Positions 7,546 to 16,573 are shown, counted from the stretch's first letter. The stretch is DNA of 63,582 nt from Liquorilactobacillus mali KCTC 3596 = DSM 20444 (GCF_000260415.1 NZ_BACP01000020.1:1-63582), one strand, 5' to 3'. Program-made: numbers and translations. Notes: generated by a model not told the origin, from the letters alone.

Positions 7546-8469
7546 CTAATTACCATATACAATAGATTGGACTTTTTTAGTGATTTTGGCAATTCTAGGG
7601 AACCCACTAAATCCGCTTTGATTGTGTCCATGAGTCATAATGACTAAGATGTATCTTTGACCATTTGGAAGGGTGACAATTCCAGCATCATTGTTTACAT
7701 CATCCAAGAAACCAACCTTATCAGTTACGGTAGTTCCTTTCATTGCTTCGGTAGCTCCGGCAGGAATCCCTGTACGATATACTTGCTTTCCCATTAAACT
7801 TAATAACTTAGAACGGTTTGTAGTATCGCTGAATGCACCAGTACCATGAAACAAATCCAATAACAGCTCCTGCAAGCTCTTGGCAGTAGTTGTGGCATTA
7901 CTGGAAGTGGTAAAGACAGGAGAGTACCAATTTTGACTTTTAATAAAACTGTCAATACTAGAAATTCCATAAGTTTGCAGTTCAGTTTCGGCAAAATCAT
8001 TTTGACTATATACGATCATATTGTAAAAACCATTTATAGAGGATGTCGTCCAAGAGAAGTTATTACTTTTGGCCTCATTAAATAGGTATGCAGTTATGAA
8101 CAGTTTATATGTACTAGCCGAAGTAACTGGAGTAGAAGCATTTGAGGAAACTGCAAGATTTCCTTCTTTATATAAGGAGGCATTGCTTTTTTTAGCGGCA
8201 GAGCTATTTTTTTTAGGTGAAAGATTATAGAAACTTACGCTGGCAGTACCATCAGCAGTAACTTTATCCAGATATTTTTGCAATTTCTTGGTGATTTCCT
8301 TTTTTTGATTAGAAACTTTTTGAGCCTGCGTACTTTGTTTTTGATTGTTTGAATTGCTGGCAATAGTATTCTTTTGATTGCTTCTAATACCTAAAATTAT
8401 TATAATAACTACAACTATAGAAAAAAGAAATATGTTGCTTTTTTTCAAGTGTTTTTTTCTTCTTTTCAA
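7546..8469 (-). CDS. secreted or membrane-anchored class-A beta-lactamase-like serine hydrolase
   Basis: This is a penicillin-binding-type serine hydrolase with one N-terminal membrane anchor (about residues 13-30) followed by a Gln/Asn/Ser-rich linker. The catalytic triplet is visible: STYK (SxxK), SQND in place of SDN, and DKVG in place of KTG. The overall length fits class A enzymes. Lactobacillus homologues are usually annotated as serine hydrolases, so true beta-lactamase activity is not implied; the substrate may be cell-wall peptide. The start is uncertain. TTG at 8469 gives a clean MKRRKKHLKKS-anchor N-terminus; ATG at 8550 is also in frame but adds a second hydrophobic stretch and lacks a ribosome site. 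Confidence 0.82.
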   Translation of the reverse strand: MKRRKKHLKKSNIFLFSIVVVIIIILGIRSNQKNTIASNSNNQKQSTQAQKVSNQKKEITKKLQKYLDKVTADGTASVSFYNLSPKKNSSAAKKSNASLYKEGNLAVSSNASTPVTSASTYKLFITAYLFNEAKSNNFSWTTSSINGFYNMIVYSQNDFAETELQTYGISSIDSFIKSQNWYSPVFTTSSNATTTAKSLQELLLDLFHGTGAFSDTTNRSKLLSLMGKQVYRTGIPAGATEAMKGTTVTDKVGFLDDVNNDAGIVTLPNGQRYILVIMTHGHNQSGFSGFPRIAKITKKVQSIVYGN

Positions 8470-8677
8470 TGTATGCACTTCACTTTCACATATTGTTATA
8501 CCTACAGAAAGCATAATTTTAATAAATGAAAAAATTGTGAAGTAAATCATACTTATATTGGAAACAAATAAGAACTTTGTAGTTATTTTATCGTTTTTAT
8601 GAATTTTTAGCGTATGAATAGGTCAAATAGTCATGTATAATAACTTTAGCATCTCGTTTTGAAGGAGAATGGACATT

Positions 8678-9304
8678 GTGAATATATCAGGGATAACAAG
8701 TCAGAATATTAATAGTGTAGGGACAGATACTAGCTCAACTCAAAATAGCCAACAAGCAGATAAGACACTCTTCTCAAGTATATTGGAGAATAATTTAAGT
8801 ACAGAACTTACAGTAAAAAATGGTGATACTTTGTGGGCAATAGCTAAAAAATATGGAACCAGCATTTCAAATCTGGCTAAGAGCAACAATATTGCTAATC
8901 CTGATTTAATTTATGTTAACCAGAGAATTAACGTTTCTGGCAGTGGCACCGAGACAACGGCGACACAGAAAGTACAAACGGCGTATGGGACAACAACTTC
9001 ACTAACAGCTGGAAGTGTTCAAGGTACTAGTGACAGTACTCAAAGTTCAAGTGGAAGTGGCCAAACTTCAAATCTTTCTGATAGTGAAAAAATAGCACAA
9101 GATTATATAGTGCAGCATGAATCTGGTGGAGACTATAATGCTAGGAATGGGAAATATATTGGAAAATATCAGCTTGACTCAAGTTATTTAAATGGTGACT
9201 ATTCAGCTGCAAATCAAGAGAAAGTCGCAGAAAAATATGTAATGCAGCGCTATGGTTCTTGGACAAAAGCGATGGAACATTGGAAGGAAAATAACTGGTA
9301 CTAA
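8678..9304 (+). CDS. LysM plus Apf-like wall protein without a signal peptide
   Basis: This protein of about 208 residues has one LysM domain (about residues 45-90, [17 protein letters not shown]) for peptidoglycan binding. A Ser/Thr/Gln-rich linker follows, then a C-terminal domain with [20 protein letters not shown] and a final WKENNWY, as in aggregation-promoting factor (Apf) and lysozyme-like resuscitation factors. GTG 8678 is preferred because AAGGAGA lies 8-9 bases before it, whereas the ATG at 8669 abuts that site. Neither start yields a signal peptide: the N-terminus ([13 protein letters not shown]) is polar. A TATAAT lies at 8636-8641. Export must use another route, or the protein acts after lysis. 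Confidence 0.83.
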   Translation: MNISGITSQNINSVGTDTSSTQNSQQADKTLFSSILENNLSTELTVKNGDTLWAIAKKYGTSISNLAKSNNIANPDLIYVNQRINVSGSGTETTATQKVQTAYGTTTSLTAGSVQGTSDSTQSSSGSGQTSNLSDSEKIAQDYIVQHESGGDYNARNGKYIGKYQLDSSYLNGDYSAANQEKVAEKYVMQRYGSWTKAMEHWKENNWY

Positions 9305-9339
9305 GCAATTTTTTTGTACTATGTAGTAGGGGTATTTTT

Positions 9340-10482
9340 TTGAAAAATAAAGCTGCTTTATTTGCAAGTATGTTTATTAATATGGGAATTGGCTTAATAA
9401 TGCCGGTAACTACCTTGTTTATCCATGAAAGACTAAACCAAAGTTTGGTTATTGCTGGTTATGTTCTAATGTTTTTTTCGATTGCTATGGTAATTGGAAA
9501 TTTAATAGGAGGGTTTTTATTAGATAGATGGAAGGTAAAACAAACACATTATTTAGGTGGTGCAATTGTCTGCCTTTCCTTAACCATGATCATAGTGTGG
9601 CCTTTATGGCCATTCTATGCTTTTTTGGTTGCATTCTATGGACTGGGTCTGGGAATCTTGAACTCAGCAGTTAATGGATATATCGCTTACTTGCAAAAGA
9701 AAGATGTGGGTATTTTTACAAATGCTTACTGGTTGGGAAATATTGGAATGGGAATATCTACATTTCTATCCGGAACTTTATTTGCAATAGGTATCAGAGA
9801 GGTTTTTCTAAGCTCATTGATACTTTTTTCGCTGACTCTAATGATTATTGCTTTTAACTTTAATGAAATTGAACATGAAAAATTAATAAGAACGTCTAAA
9901 AAATTCAACTTAAGTGAAAATTTAAGCAGTCTAACAATTATATGCCTGATTATTATCATTATCTGGGTAGGTTATGAGCAGTGGAATAGTAACATATCAG
10001 TTTTGATGCTTGCTAAGAACATTTCGGTGCAGAAGTATAGCTTCTTATTTACGATATCAACTTTCGAAATTGTTATTTTTCAACCATTGCTGAGACCATT
10101 CTTTAAAGCGAGTTTCAATAATGAAAGATTACGTGTATTTGTAGGCGTAATTATGTTTGCAGTTTCGTATTTATTGATTATAGATGCGAGCACTTACTGG
10201 CGATTTATTTTGGGAATTACTGCATTGTCTATAGGTGATGTCTTAGCTCTAACCACAATTCCAGCTTTACTCAATCGTTATGCCAACGACAGTAATCGAG
10301 CATCAATTCAATCGATCAGTAGTACCGCAGGTTCGGCAGGTCGTGCACTTGGCCCACTGATAGGTGGCTATATGATTTCACAAATTAACTACAATTTTTC
10401 ATTTATTGTAATTTTTATTAGTCACATTGTGTTAATTCCTTTAATATTATTACTAAAAAATAGCAATGAATATACTAGATGA
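9340..10482 (+). CDS. MFS transporter, 12 helices
   Basis: This 380-residue major facilitator has about 12 hydrophobic segments and the loop 2-3 type motif GGFLLDRWKVK, where family members usually have GxLaDRxGrk. It starts at TTG after TAGGGGTA. The substrate is unknown; sequence and size fit the drug/multi-substrate efflux group. Its end overlaps the longest reading frame of the Nudix gene, so the two are probably one operon. No regulator is adjacent. Confidence 0.82.
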   Translation: MKNKAALFASMFINMGIGLIMPVTTLFIHERLNQSLVIAGYVLMFFSIAMVIGNLIGGFLLDRWKVKQTHYLGGAIVCLSLTMIIVWPLWPFYAFLVAFYGLGLGILNSAVNGYIAYLQKKDVGIFTNAYWLGNIGMGISTFLSGTLFAIGIREVFLSSLILFSLTLMIIAFNFNEIEHEKLIRTSKKFNLSENLSSLTIICLIIIIIWVGYEQWNSNISVLMLAKNISVQKYSFLFTISTFEIVIFQPLLRPFFKASFNNERLRVFVGVIMFAVSYLLIIDASTYWRFILGITALSIGDVLALTTIPALLNRYANDSNRASIQSISSTAGSAGRALGPLIGGYMISQINYNFSFIVIFISHIVLIPLILLLKNSNEYTR

Positions 10483-10547
10483 TTTATAGGAATTCCGGGG
10501 ATTCGGTAGAAAATATGGAATTTTACAAGAAGATCGGAGAGTTGATG

Positions 10548-11069
10548 ATGAATGAGACAGGGTATAGTGATAACTTTGATGAATCTTGGGACATATATAA
10601 TGAAAGGCTTCAGAAAACAGGAGTTAAAAAAAGAAGAGACACCTTGGCTAAGGGAGAGTTTCACTTAGTAGTTGGTGTTTTTATTTTTGATAATAACAAC
10701 AACGTATTATTACAAAAAAGAACGTTAACCAAGTTAAGCAATCCAGGAAAATGGCAGGAATCAGCGGGAGGATCAGTTTTAAAAGATGAGAATGTCTATC
10801 AAGCAGCTAGGCGTGAAGTCGGTGAGGAACTGGGAATAGAGTTGCAAGTAAATAAAGATAGTCTTTTTTTTAGAGAATTTAGGAAGAACTGGATAACTTT
10901 TTGGTTTGCTGCAACTACAAATTTTGAGATTGCTAATCTAGATATTCAGGAGTCAGAAGTCGATGAGGTTGAGACTGTTGAGATTATTAAAGCAATAGAT
11001 CTATTAAAGAACAAGGGTATAGATAATACATGGGAAATATTGCAAGTAATTGCTGGTAAGTTTGAGTGA
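10548..11069 (+). CDS. Nudix hydrolase, IPP-isomerase-like subgroup
   Basis: This protein of 173 residues hydrolyses a nucleoside diphosphate linked to another moiety, or belongs to the related YfcD/Idi-type group. The Nudix box is complete: GX5EX7REUXEEXGU, seen as GSVLKDE, then REVGEELGI. The preceding WDIYNERLQKTG is typical of proteins resembling IPP isomerase. I chose ATG 10548 because GGAGAG lies six bases before it. The frame stays open to 10479, where ATGA would overlap the end of the MFS gene. The exact substrate cannot be told. Confidence 0.82.
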   Translation: MNETGYSDNFDESWDIYNERLQKTGVKKRRDTLAKGEFHLVVGVFIFDNNNNVLLQKRTLTKLSNPGKWQESAGGSVLKDENVYQAARREVGEELGIELQVNKDSLFFREFRKNWITFWFAATTNFEIANLDIQESEVDEVETVEIIKAIDLLKNKGIDNTWEILQVIAGKFE

Positions 11070-11239
11070 CTTTTTTACAATACATCTGAGTGTATGATAT
11101 AAAAACAAGTTTGTACAGATTCTTAAATATATTTGCAAACAAATAGTTGATTTGTAATTTTTGGATTAAAATCTCCATAACTTGATTTCATATTGTATAA
11201 TTGACTGGTACAAAATGAAACGATAGAGGAGAGATTATA

Positions 11240-11707
11240 GTGAAAATAGTTTTAGCAAGTGACCATGCTGGTGTTGCATTAAAGAAGGAAATTAGCGAGC
11301 TCTTAGTTTCAATGGGACACGAGGTTAATGATCTGGGCCCATTCAGCAGTGATGCAGTAGACTTGTCAGATTACGTATACCCAGCTGCTTTGGAAGTTGC
11401 CAAAAAGAATGCAGATCGTGGTATTTTCATAGATGGAGTTGGATATGGCAGTGCATTGATTGCTAACCGTGTTCTTGGAATTGATGCAGTAGTGTGCCAA
11501 GATCCTTTTTGTGCGAAATTAGCGAGACAGCATACAGATAGCAATGTTTTATGTTTAGGTGGTAAAATTATTGGCTCAGCAATTGCCTTAGATATCGTTA
11601 ATGTTTGGATGACGACTGACTTTTTGGCACAAGAAAAGTATATTCGCCGAGTAAACAAAGTTAAAGCAATCTCCAAAAAGCATTTGCGCCCATTGAATGA
11701 AATTTAA
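11240..11707 (+). CDS. RpiB/LacA/LacB-family sugar-phosphate isomerase
   Basis: This 155-residue protein matches the RpiB/LacAB fold: KIVLASDHAGVALK at the N-terminus (substrate-binding Asp-His) and ARQHTDSNVLCLGGKIIG near residues 95-112. In RpiB the base is a Cys in a CGTG loop; here that loop reads DGVGYGSALIANR, closer to the LacB type. It may therefore act on galactose-6-phosphate or another sugar phosphate rather than ribose-5-phosphate. The paired LacA/LacB partner is absent nearby. The start GTG follows GAGGAGAG. Confidence 0.82.
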   Translation: MKIVLASDHAGVALKKEISELLVSMGHEVNDLGPFSSDAVDLSDYVYPAALEVAKKNADRGIFIDGVGYGSALIANRVLGIDAVVCQDPFCAKLARQHTDSNVLCLGGKIIGSAIALDIVNVWMTTDFLAQEKYIRRVNKVKAISKKHLRPLNEI

Positions 11708-11730
11708 GCACTAAAAAATAAAACAATTAG

Positions 11731-11780
11731 ACCGATCCCAAAGTTAGACTGAAAAGCCGATTTTTAGGGGTCGGTATTTT
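11731..11780 (+). terminator. Rho-independent terminator
   Basis: ACCGATCCC (11731-11739) pairs with GGGGTCGGT (11767-11775) with one G-U pair, followed by ATTTTTAT. It follows the RpiB-like gene. Confidence 0.7.
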
Positions 11781-11962
11781 TATCGTTAAAGCCAATATAA
11801 TAATTCGTGGTATAATTATTAGAATTTAAATAGGATAATTATTAATAGTATTGGGACCTTGACACATAATTTTGTGAGAATTCATTAGCTATATTTAGAA
11901 TACCAAAAGATAAAACTAACCCTATTTTTATTTCAAACTTAGTTAGAGAGAGGGAGTAAAAA

Positions 11963-12286
11963 ATGACAATTGATGAACATCAAGATTGGCTTGTTGATTT
12001 TTATAAGGGACGTGACTGGTATCGCTTTTCACCAATGAATCGCTTGGTTTTTTTAAGTGAGGAAATTGGTGAACTTTCTAGGGCTGTTAGAACGATTGAA
12101 CTTAATGGCAGAGATCATCCAGGTGACAAAACCTTGACTGAAGATGAGCGACTGGATAATTTAAAAGAGGAACTTGCTGATTGTTTTGATCAGTTGTTGA
12201 TAATTTGTAAACAGTATGGAATTAGATACTCAGAACTCAGTGACTATAGTAAAAATAAATTGAAAAAAAGATTTAAAACTAAGTAA
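11963..12286 (+). CDS. MazG-like nucleotide pyrophosphohydrolase
   Basis: This 107-residue all-helical protein has the two acidic motifs of the MazG/HisE superfamily: SEEIGELSRA and, after an insert, KEELADCFDQ (ExxE and ExxD, for magnesium). Such enzymes hydrolyse nucleoside triphosphates to monophosphates and clear aberrant nucleotides. It starts at ATG after GAGAGAGGGAG and lies 21 bases before the M42 peptidase gene, so both may be cotranscribed. Confidence 0.83.
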   Translation: MTIDEHQDWLVDFYKGRDWYRFSPMNRLVFLSEEIGELSRAVRTIELNGRDHPGDKTLTEDERLDNLKEELADCFDQLLIICKQYGIRYSELSDYSKNKLKKRFKTK

Positions 12287-12307
12287 TTTAGAGAAAAGGA
12301 GTTCTAA

Positions 12308-13384
12308 ATGACAAAAAAACAAAGCTTAGAATTAATTGAAAAACTTTCAAATGCCTATGGAGTTTCAGGGTTTGAACATGATGTCTCAGCAATTGCTCAA
12401 GAATATGCTGCAAAATATGCAAATATATCAAAAGATGCGATGTGCAATACATTTATAAAGCCTAATGTGGATGATAGTAAACCAACATTGATGCTGGATG
12501 CTCATTTGGATGAAGTTGGTTTTATGATACAGGCAATCAAACCAAATGGAACTGCTTCATTTGTAACTGTTGGTGGATGGGTGCCAGCCAACGTAACTGC
12601 TGAACGTGTAAGAATTAAAAACCGTGATGGTCAATGGATACCCGGTATCATAGCAACTAAGCCGCCACATTACATGACACCTGCAGAAAGAAAACAGCCA
12701 GTTGAAATTGCCAACTTGGTAGTTGATTTTGGCACAGTCTCTGCTGACGAAACAATTAAACTTCTGAAAGTCAATACTGGGTGTCACGTCGTTCCTGATG
12801 TTACTTGGGAATATAACGAAAAGTTGGATATTATGATGGGCAAGGCCTTTGATAATCGAATTGGGACAGCCGTTGTACTAACAGCAATTGAGCGTTTGAC
12901 ACAGCGAAAGGAAAAAATGGGTGTCAATGTAGTTGGTGCCCTTGCTGCTCAAGAGGAGGTAGGTTGTCGTGGTGCAAAAGTTACAGTAAGGAAAATTAAA
13001 CCAGATATTGCAATTTGTCTGGATGGTTGTCCAGCAGATGATACTTTTACGCCAGATTGGTTAGTTCAAACTGGGATGAAACGTGGTCCAATGCTTCGCG
13101 ATATGGATACAACTTTTATTGCAACCCCTGCTTTTCAGTCTTTAGCTGTTGCAACGGCTGAGGAAAATAATATTCCTTATACTCGTGCTGTTCGAACTGG
13201 TGGCGGAGTGAACGCCAGCGAACTACTGGTATATGAAGGCATACCAACGATTTGTATTGGGATTCCAGTTCGTTATGAACATACACATCATACAATCGTG
13301 GCATACGAAGACTTTCAAAACACAGTAGACTTGGTAGTTGCAATTGTTGAGAAATTGAATACGAATGTAATTTCTGAATTTTAA
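12308..13384 (+). CDS. M42-family aminopeptidase (glutamyl aminopeptidase/PepA-like)
   Basis: This 358-residue dinuclear metallopeptidase shows all the expected ligands: DAHLDEVGF (first His/Asp), GKAFDNRIG (bridging Asp), QEEVGCRGA (catalytic and binding Glu), a LDGCPADD segment and HTHHT near the C-terminus (last His). In lactic acid bacteria the family removes N-terminal Glu/Asp or acts as a deblocking aminopeptidase on imported peptides, and it forms large dodecameric shells. The ATG start follows AAAAGGAG. It is probably cotranscribed with the MazG-like gene. Confidence 0.9.
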   Translation: MTKKQSLELIEKLSNAYGVSGFEHDVSAIAQEYAAKYANISKDAMCNTFIKPNVDDSKPTLMLDAHLDEVGFMIQAIKPNGTASFVTVGGWVPANVTAERVRIKNRDGQWIPGIIATKPPHYMTPAERKQPVEIANLVVDFGTVSADETIKLLKVNTGCHVVPDVTWEYNEKLDIMMGKAFDNRIGTAVVLTAIERLTQRKEKMGVNVVGALAAQEEVGCRGAKVTVRKIKPDIAICLDGCPADDTFTPDWLVQTGMKRGPMLRDMDTTFIATPAFQSLAVATAEENNIPYTRAVRTGGGVNASELLVYEGIPTICIGIPVRYEHTHHTIVAYEDFQNTVDLVVAIVEKLNTNVISEF

Positions 13385-13705
13385 ATCGGAATCTTTTTGT
13401 CTCTCTGCAAGACTTTGTCAGCTTAGTGTTTTTACCATCCATCACCTAGCGGAAAAACAAATTAATTTAAAATAAAGTATGTACTTTGTGTTATACTGTG
13501 AAACTAGAAAGCTGTTAAAAATAATAAAGCATTATAATTTTTCTGAGACTATAGCTAGTTTTAATGAAACAAGCTTACTTAGGTAATTAGTGGTACAGGA
13601 AGTGCTCAATGCATATTATTCTTAATAGTACTGCTGCAGATAGGTGTTTCAGATAGGTGTTTCAGATAGTTAGACATTTAATTTTGAATGAAGAGGGATG
13701 TTTTT
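13385..13705 (+). other. intergenic region before the PdxK/ThiD gene
   Basis: I see no gene in these 321 bases. A possible -10 TATACT occurs near 13493. A 15-base unit (GATAGGTGTTTCA plus flank) is repeated in tandem near 13638-13668, which looks like a small slippage duplication. No convincing riboswitch or T-box was recognised. Confidence 0.4.
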
Positions 13706-14515
13706 ATGGCAAATGAGTATCCACAAGTAATGACGATTGCTGGTTCAGATAGCGACGGTAGCGCAGGCATGCAGGCAGATTTACATACTTTTTTTACAAG
13801 GAAAGTATATGGGATATCTGTAATGACAGCATGTGTTGCAGGAAACTCATATGGGATTCATGCAAGTGTTTCGCTGCCTCTAGATTTTATTGATCAAGAA
13901 TTTGCAGATATCAGCGCGGATTTTAAGGTCAGGGCAACAAAAACTGGAATGTTAGCGGATTCTAGCCTGATTAAAAATGTTGTCGAGAATTATAAGAAAT
14001 ATGATTTTGGACCATTAGTTGTTGATCCAGTTATCATGACAAAACATGGTAACATGTTGCTTGAAGAAAGTGCATTTGAAACTCTCAGAGAATTAATGGT
14101 TCCTCTTGCGACTGTAATTACCCCAAATTTCTATGAATCTGAGAAACTAGCTGGTATGAATATCAAGAGTGATGATGATTTAATAGCTGCTGCGCACAAG
14201 CTACAGCAGATGGGTGCAAAAAATGTTGTTGCCAAGGGATACCATCAGGATGAAAACCAGACCGAAGTTCGTGATTTTATTTTATTGGAATCTGGCAAAA
14301 GTTTTTGGCTGAGTGCTCCATATCATGGAACGACGCATATTAATGGAACAGGTGATTCATTATCTGCATGTATCGCGGCAGAGATAGCTAAAGGAACTAG
14401 TGTTGAACAAGCAATTCGAATTGCTAAGGAATATGTAAACATTGCAATTGGTAATGAGATAGCTGTTGGTCACAAATTCGGTCCAATCAACCATTGGGCA
14501 CCAAAGATGGAATAA
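13706..14515 (+). CDS. PdxK/ThiD-family kinase (pyridoxine or HMP kinase)
   Basis: This 269-residue ribokinase-fold enzyme phosphorylates pyridoxine/pyridoxal or hydroxymethylpyrimidine. TIAGSDSDGSAGMQADLHTF is the N-terminal substrate site of the ThiD/PdxK group, and HINGTGDSLSACIAAEI holds the GTGD catalytic Asp near the C-terminus. The PdxK and ThiD activities cannot be separated by eye; no other thiamine gene lies nearby, which favours pyridoxal salvage. ATG 13706 is chosen because GAGGGATG precedes it; ATG 13688 lies upstream of that site. Confidence 0.86.
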   Translation: MANEYPQVMTIAGSDSDGSAGMQADLHTFFTRKVYGISVMTACVAGNSYGIHASVSLPLDFIDQEFADISADFKVRATKTGMLADSSLIKNVVENYKKYDFGPLVVDPVIMTKHGNMLLEESAFETLRELMVPLATVITPNFYESEKLAGMNIKSDDDLIAAAHKLQQMGAKNVVAKGYHQDENQTEVRDFILLESGKSFWLSAPYHGTTHINGTGDSLSACIAAEIAKGTSVEQAIRIAKEYVNIAIGNEIAVGHKFGPINHWAPKME

Positions 14516-14615
14516 AAATTGAAAAATGAGACTTTTCTTTACTAAGAATAGATTGGAAAGGCTTATTTTTTTCTACATACGGAAGAAATAATGTATTTTA
14601 TAGATAAATACTAGT

Positions 14616-15479
14616 TTACATATTCGAGGTCAGTATTAGGTCGACCAGGTTTTGCAGGCTGTCAGCAACTGCTGGATACGAAAGAGTTCTAAAGATAGCA
14701 ATATTTTTGGTAATTTCTTGCATATATGTATTGTCTGCGACATTTAATTTTAAATCTGACAAATTTGCAAGTACATTTGCTATTAGGAGATAATATATTT
14801 TTTTGTTGTCATACGCTTTCCTCTGAGCCTTTTTTGCGTATCTTAATGCAAGTTGATACTCTCCTTTTCGCAATGCCAACTCAGCCAAATTACTGAAGAA
14901 AAGAATCACCTTATCCATATAGTTTTTAAAATTTAACTTTTTTGCTTTTTCTTCAAATTGATTTGCGAGTACTTTTGCAACTTCAAAATCTGCTAAGAAA
15001 ATTGAATTAGCAAGTGTTCGAATTTCAAATTCATGCCAATTTTTACATGATAATAAATAGTTGAATATGGGTTGGTAATTCTCTATAGTTATGTGATTAC
15101 TTTGTGTCAATTCAATTAAACCCAACATGTTTAGCCGCTTAATTTGTAAACGGATACTTTTCTTTGCAACTTCTGGGGTAAACGTTTTTTCTAAATAGTC
15201 TGCTAATTCATCAATTTTTTGTTCCGTAGATAACCTGTTGGTTGTTTCCGTATAGATTCTGTCTTTGAGTGAGTAATTATTATCAAGTTCTGTTTGGAAC
15301 TCCATAAGAGAAATATCAAGATTTTGCAATAGACCCAACATTTTCTCATATGAAGGGAAGTATTTACCATTTTCTAATTCTGAAAGATGGGAACGTGACA
15401 TTATGCCAGTTGACACAATTTTTTGAGTCAGATTCTTGTCAGTTCTGATTTTTTTAATAAGTGGACCAATATTATTCAT
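14616..15479 (-). CDS. Rgg/MutR-family transcription regulator
   Basis: This protein of 287 residues has an N-terminal XRE helix-turn-helix (about residues 4-58, with RTDKNLTQKI and SRSHLSELENGKYFPSYEKM) and a long all-helical C-terminal region, the architecture of Rgg/GadR/MutR regulators, many of which bind short peptides. ATG 15479 follows GAGGTA at nine bases; ATG 15494 overlaps that site. It is divergent from galE, and a 15-bp perfect inverted repeat lies between them. No short peptide gene is seen next to it, so its ligand is unknown. Confidence 0.85.
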   Translation of the reverse strand: MNNIGPLIKKIRTDKNLTQKIVSTGIMSRSHLSELENGKYFPSYEKMLGLLQNLDISLMEFQTELDNNYSLKDRIYTETTNRLSTEQKIDELADYLEKTFTPEVAKKSIRLQIKRLNMLGLIELTQSNHITIENYQPIFNYLLSCKNWHEFEIRTLANSIFLADFEVAKVLANQFEEKAKKLNFKNYMDKVILFFSNLAELALRKGEYQLALRYAKKAQRKAYDNKKIYYLLIANVLANLSDLKLNVADNTYMQEITKNIAIFRTLSYPAVADSLQNLVDLILTSNM

Positions 15480-15532
15480 ATAAATATACCTCATTTGTCG
15501 GAATAAGTAACAAAAACTCTTCCTTTGTTTAT

Positions 15533-15571
15533 TCTATATTAAACTTTAGTGGAATCAAAGTTTAATATAGA
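15533..15571. promoter_or_regulatory. 15-bp perfect inverted repeat, likely Rgg operator
   Basis: TCTATATTAAACTTT (15533-15547) is followed by a 9-base spacer and its exact reverse complement AAAGTTTAATATAGA (15557-15571). It lies between the divergent Rgg-type gene and galE and ends at the galE ribosome site. The size and symmetry fit a dimeric regulator site. A mRNA hairpin in the galE leader is the alternative. Confidence 0.7.
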
Positions 15572-15583
15572 GGAGTGAAGCTA

Positions 15584-16573
15584 ATGAGTTTACTAGTTTT
15601 AGGTGGAGCAGGATATATTGGCTCGCATATGGTTAAACGGTTGTTAGATGAAAAAGAGGATGTAGTTGTAATTGATAACTTGTCTAAGGGGCATATGAAA
15701 GCAGTTGATGCAAGAGCAGTATTTATCGAGGGTGATATTCGTAATAAGAGTCTATTACGAAATGTATTCGAAAAATACGAAATTGAGGCAGTGTTCCACT
15801 TTTGTGCGTATATGCAGATACCAGAATCGTTAGCAAAGCCGAATGATTATTTCGATAATAATGTCTATGGCTTGATTGCATTGATTGATGTAATGAAAGA
15901 TCATAAAATAAGTAAGTTAATTTTTTCTTCTTCGGCAGCAGTCTACGGCATTCCTGAAAGTAGTCCAATTAGTGAAGAAACAAACAAAAATCCAATTAAT
16001 CCATATGGTTTAACAAAGCTAATGATGGAGCAAATGATGAAGTGGGATGGCGAAGCATATGGAATTAATTGGCTGGCATTTCGTTATTTTAATGTTGCAG
16101 GTGCACAGATTGATTGCAGTATCGGTGAAGACCATCGCCCTGAATCGCACCTAATTCCAATTATACTTGAGGCGGCGTCAGGCAAACGAGATTATGTTGC
16201 AATGTGTGGTAATGATTATGCAACTAGAGATGGATATAATATTCGTGATTATGTGCATGTTGTTGATCTAGTGGATGCACATTATTTAGGATTAAAATAT
16301 TTACGTAATGGTGGTAAAAGTGATGTTTTTAATATTGGATCAAAACATGGATACTCAGTTAAAGAAATCGTACATGCTGTAAAAGAGCAAACAGGGATTA
16401 ACTTTAAAGTCATTGATGCACCAAGACGAGGAGGAGATCCCGATGAACTTGTGGCAAATAGTGAGAAGATCAGACGAATTTTAGGTTGGAATCCACGTTA
16501 TAGTGATATTAATACGATGATTCAGTCCGCATGGAATTGGGCAAAGAGTCATCCCAATGGATTTGAAGAGTAA
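15584..16573 (+). CDS. galE: UDP-glucose 4-epimerase
   Basis: This 329-residue short-chain dehydrogenase/reductase interconverts UDP-glucose and UDP-galactose. LVLGGAGYIGSHM is the NAD-binding GxxGxxG motif, SSSAAVYG carries the catalytic Ser, and NPYGLTKLMME is the YxxxK motif with catalytic Tyr. VHVVDLVDAHYLGL and the C-terminal DDP-type sequence (GGDPDELVAN) agree with GalE. ATG 15584 lies eight bases after AGGAG; a GTG at 15575 overlaps that site. It is not in a Leloir operon here; cutC follows after about 50 bases, and a divergent Rgg-type regulator probably controls it. Confidence 0.93.
   Translation: MSLLVLGGAGYIGSHMVKRLLDEKEDVVVIDNLSKGHMKAVDARAVFIEGDIRNKSLLRNVFEKYEIEAVFHFCAYMQIPESLAKPNDYFDNNVYGLIALIDVMKDHKISKLIFSSSAAVYGIPESSPISEETNKNPINPYGLTKLMMEQMMKWDGEAYGINWLAFRYFNVAGAQIDCSIGEDHRPESHLIPIILEAASGKRDYVAMCGNDYATRDGYNIRDYVHVVDLVDAHYLGLKYLRNGGKSDVFNIGSKHGYSVKEIVHAVKEQTGINFKVIDAPRRGGDPDELVANSEKIRRILGWNPRYSDINTMIQSAWNWAKSHPNGFEE

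Noticed and set aside
11371-11676. Opposite-strand reading frame of 101 codons inside the RpiB-like gene
   Set aside because: It is fully inside a well-supported gene, has no ribosome site and no family motif.
13560-13620. Possible T-box because of TAGTGGTACAGG near the kinase gene
   Set aside because: The T-box core (GGTGGTACCGCG) and a following terminator are not present, and the downstream gene is not an amino acid gene.
13638-13672. Tandem GATAGGTGTTTCA repeat, considered as CRISPR-like or regulator iterons
   Set aside because: Only two full copies plus a partial one, with no spacers. A simple slippage duplication explains it.
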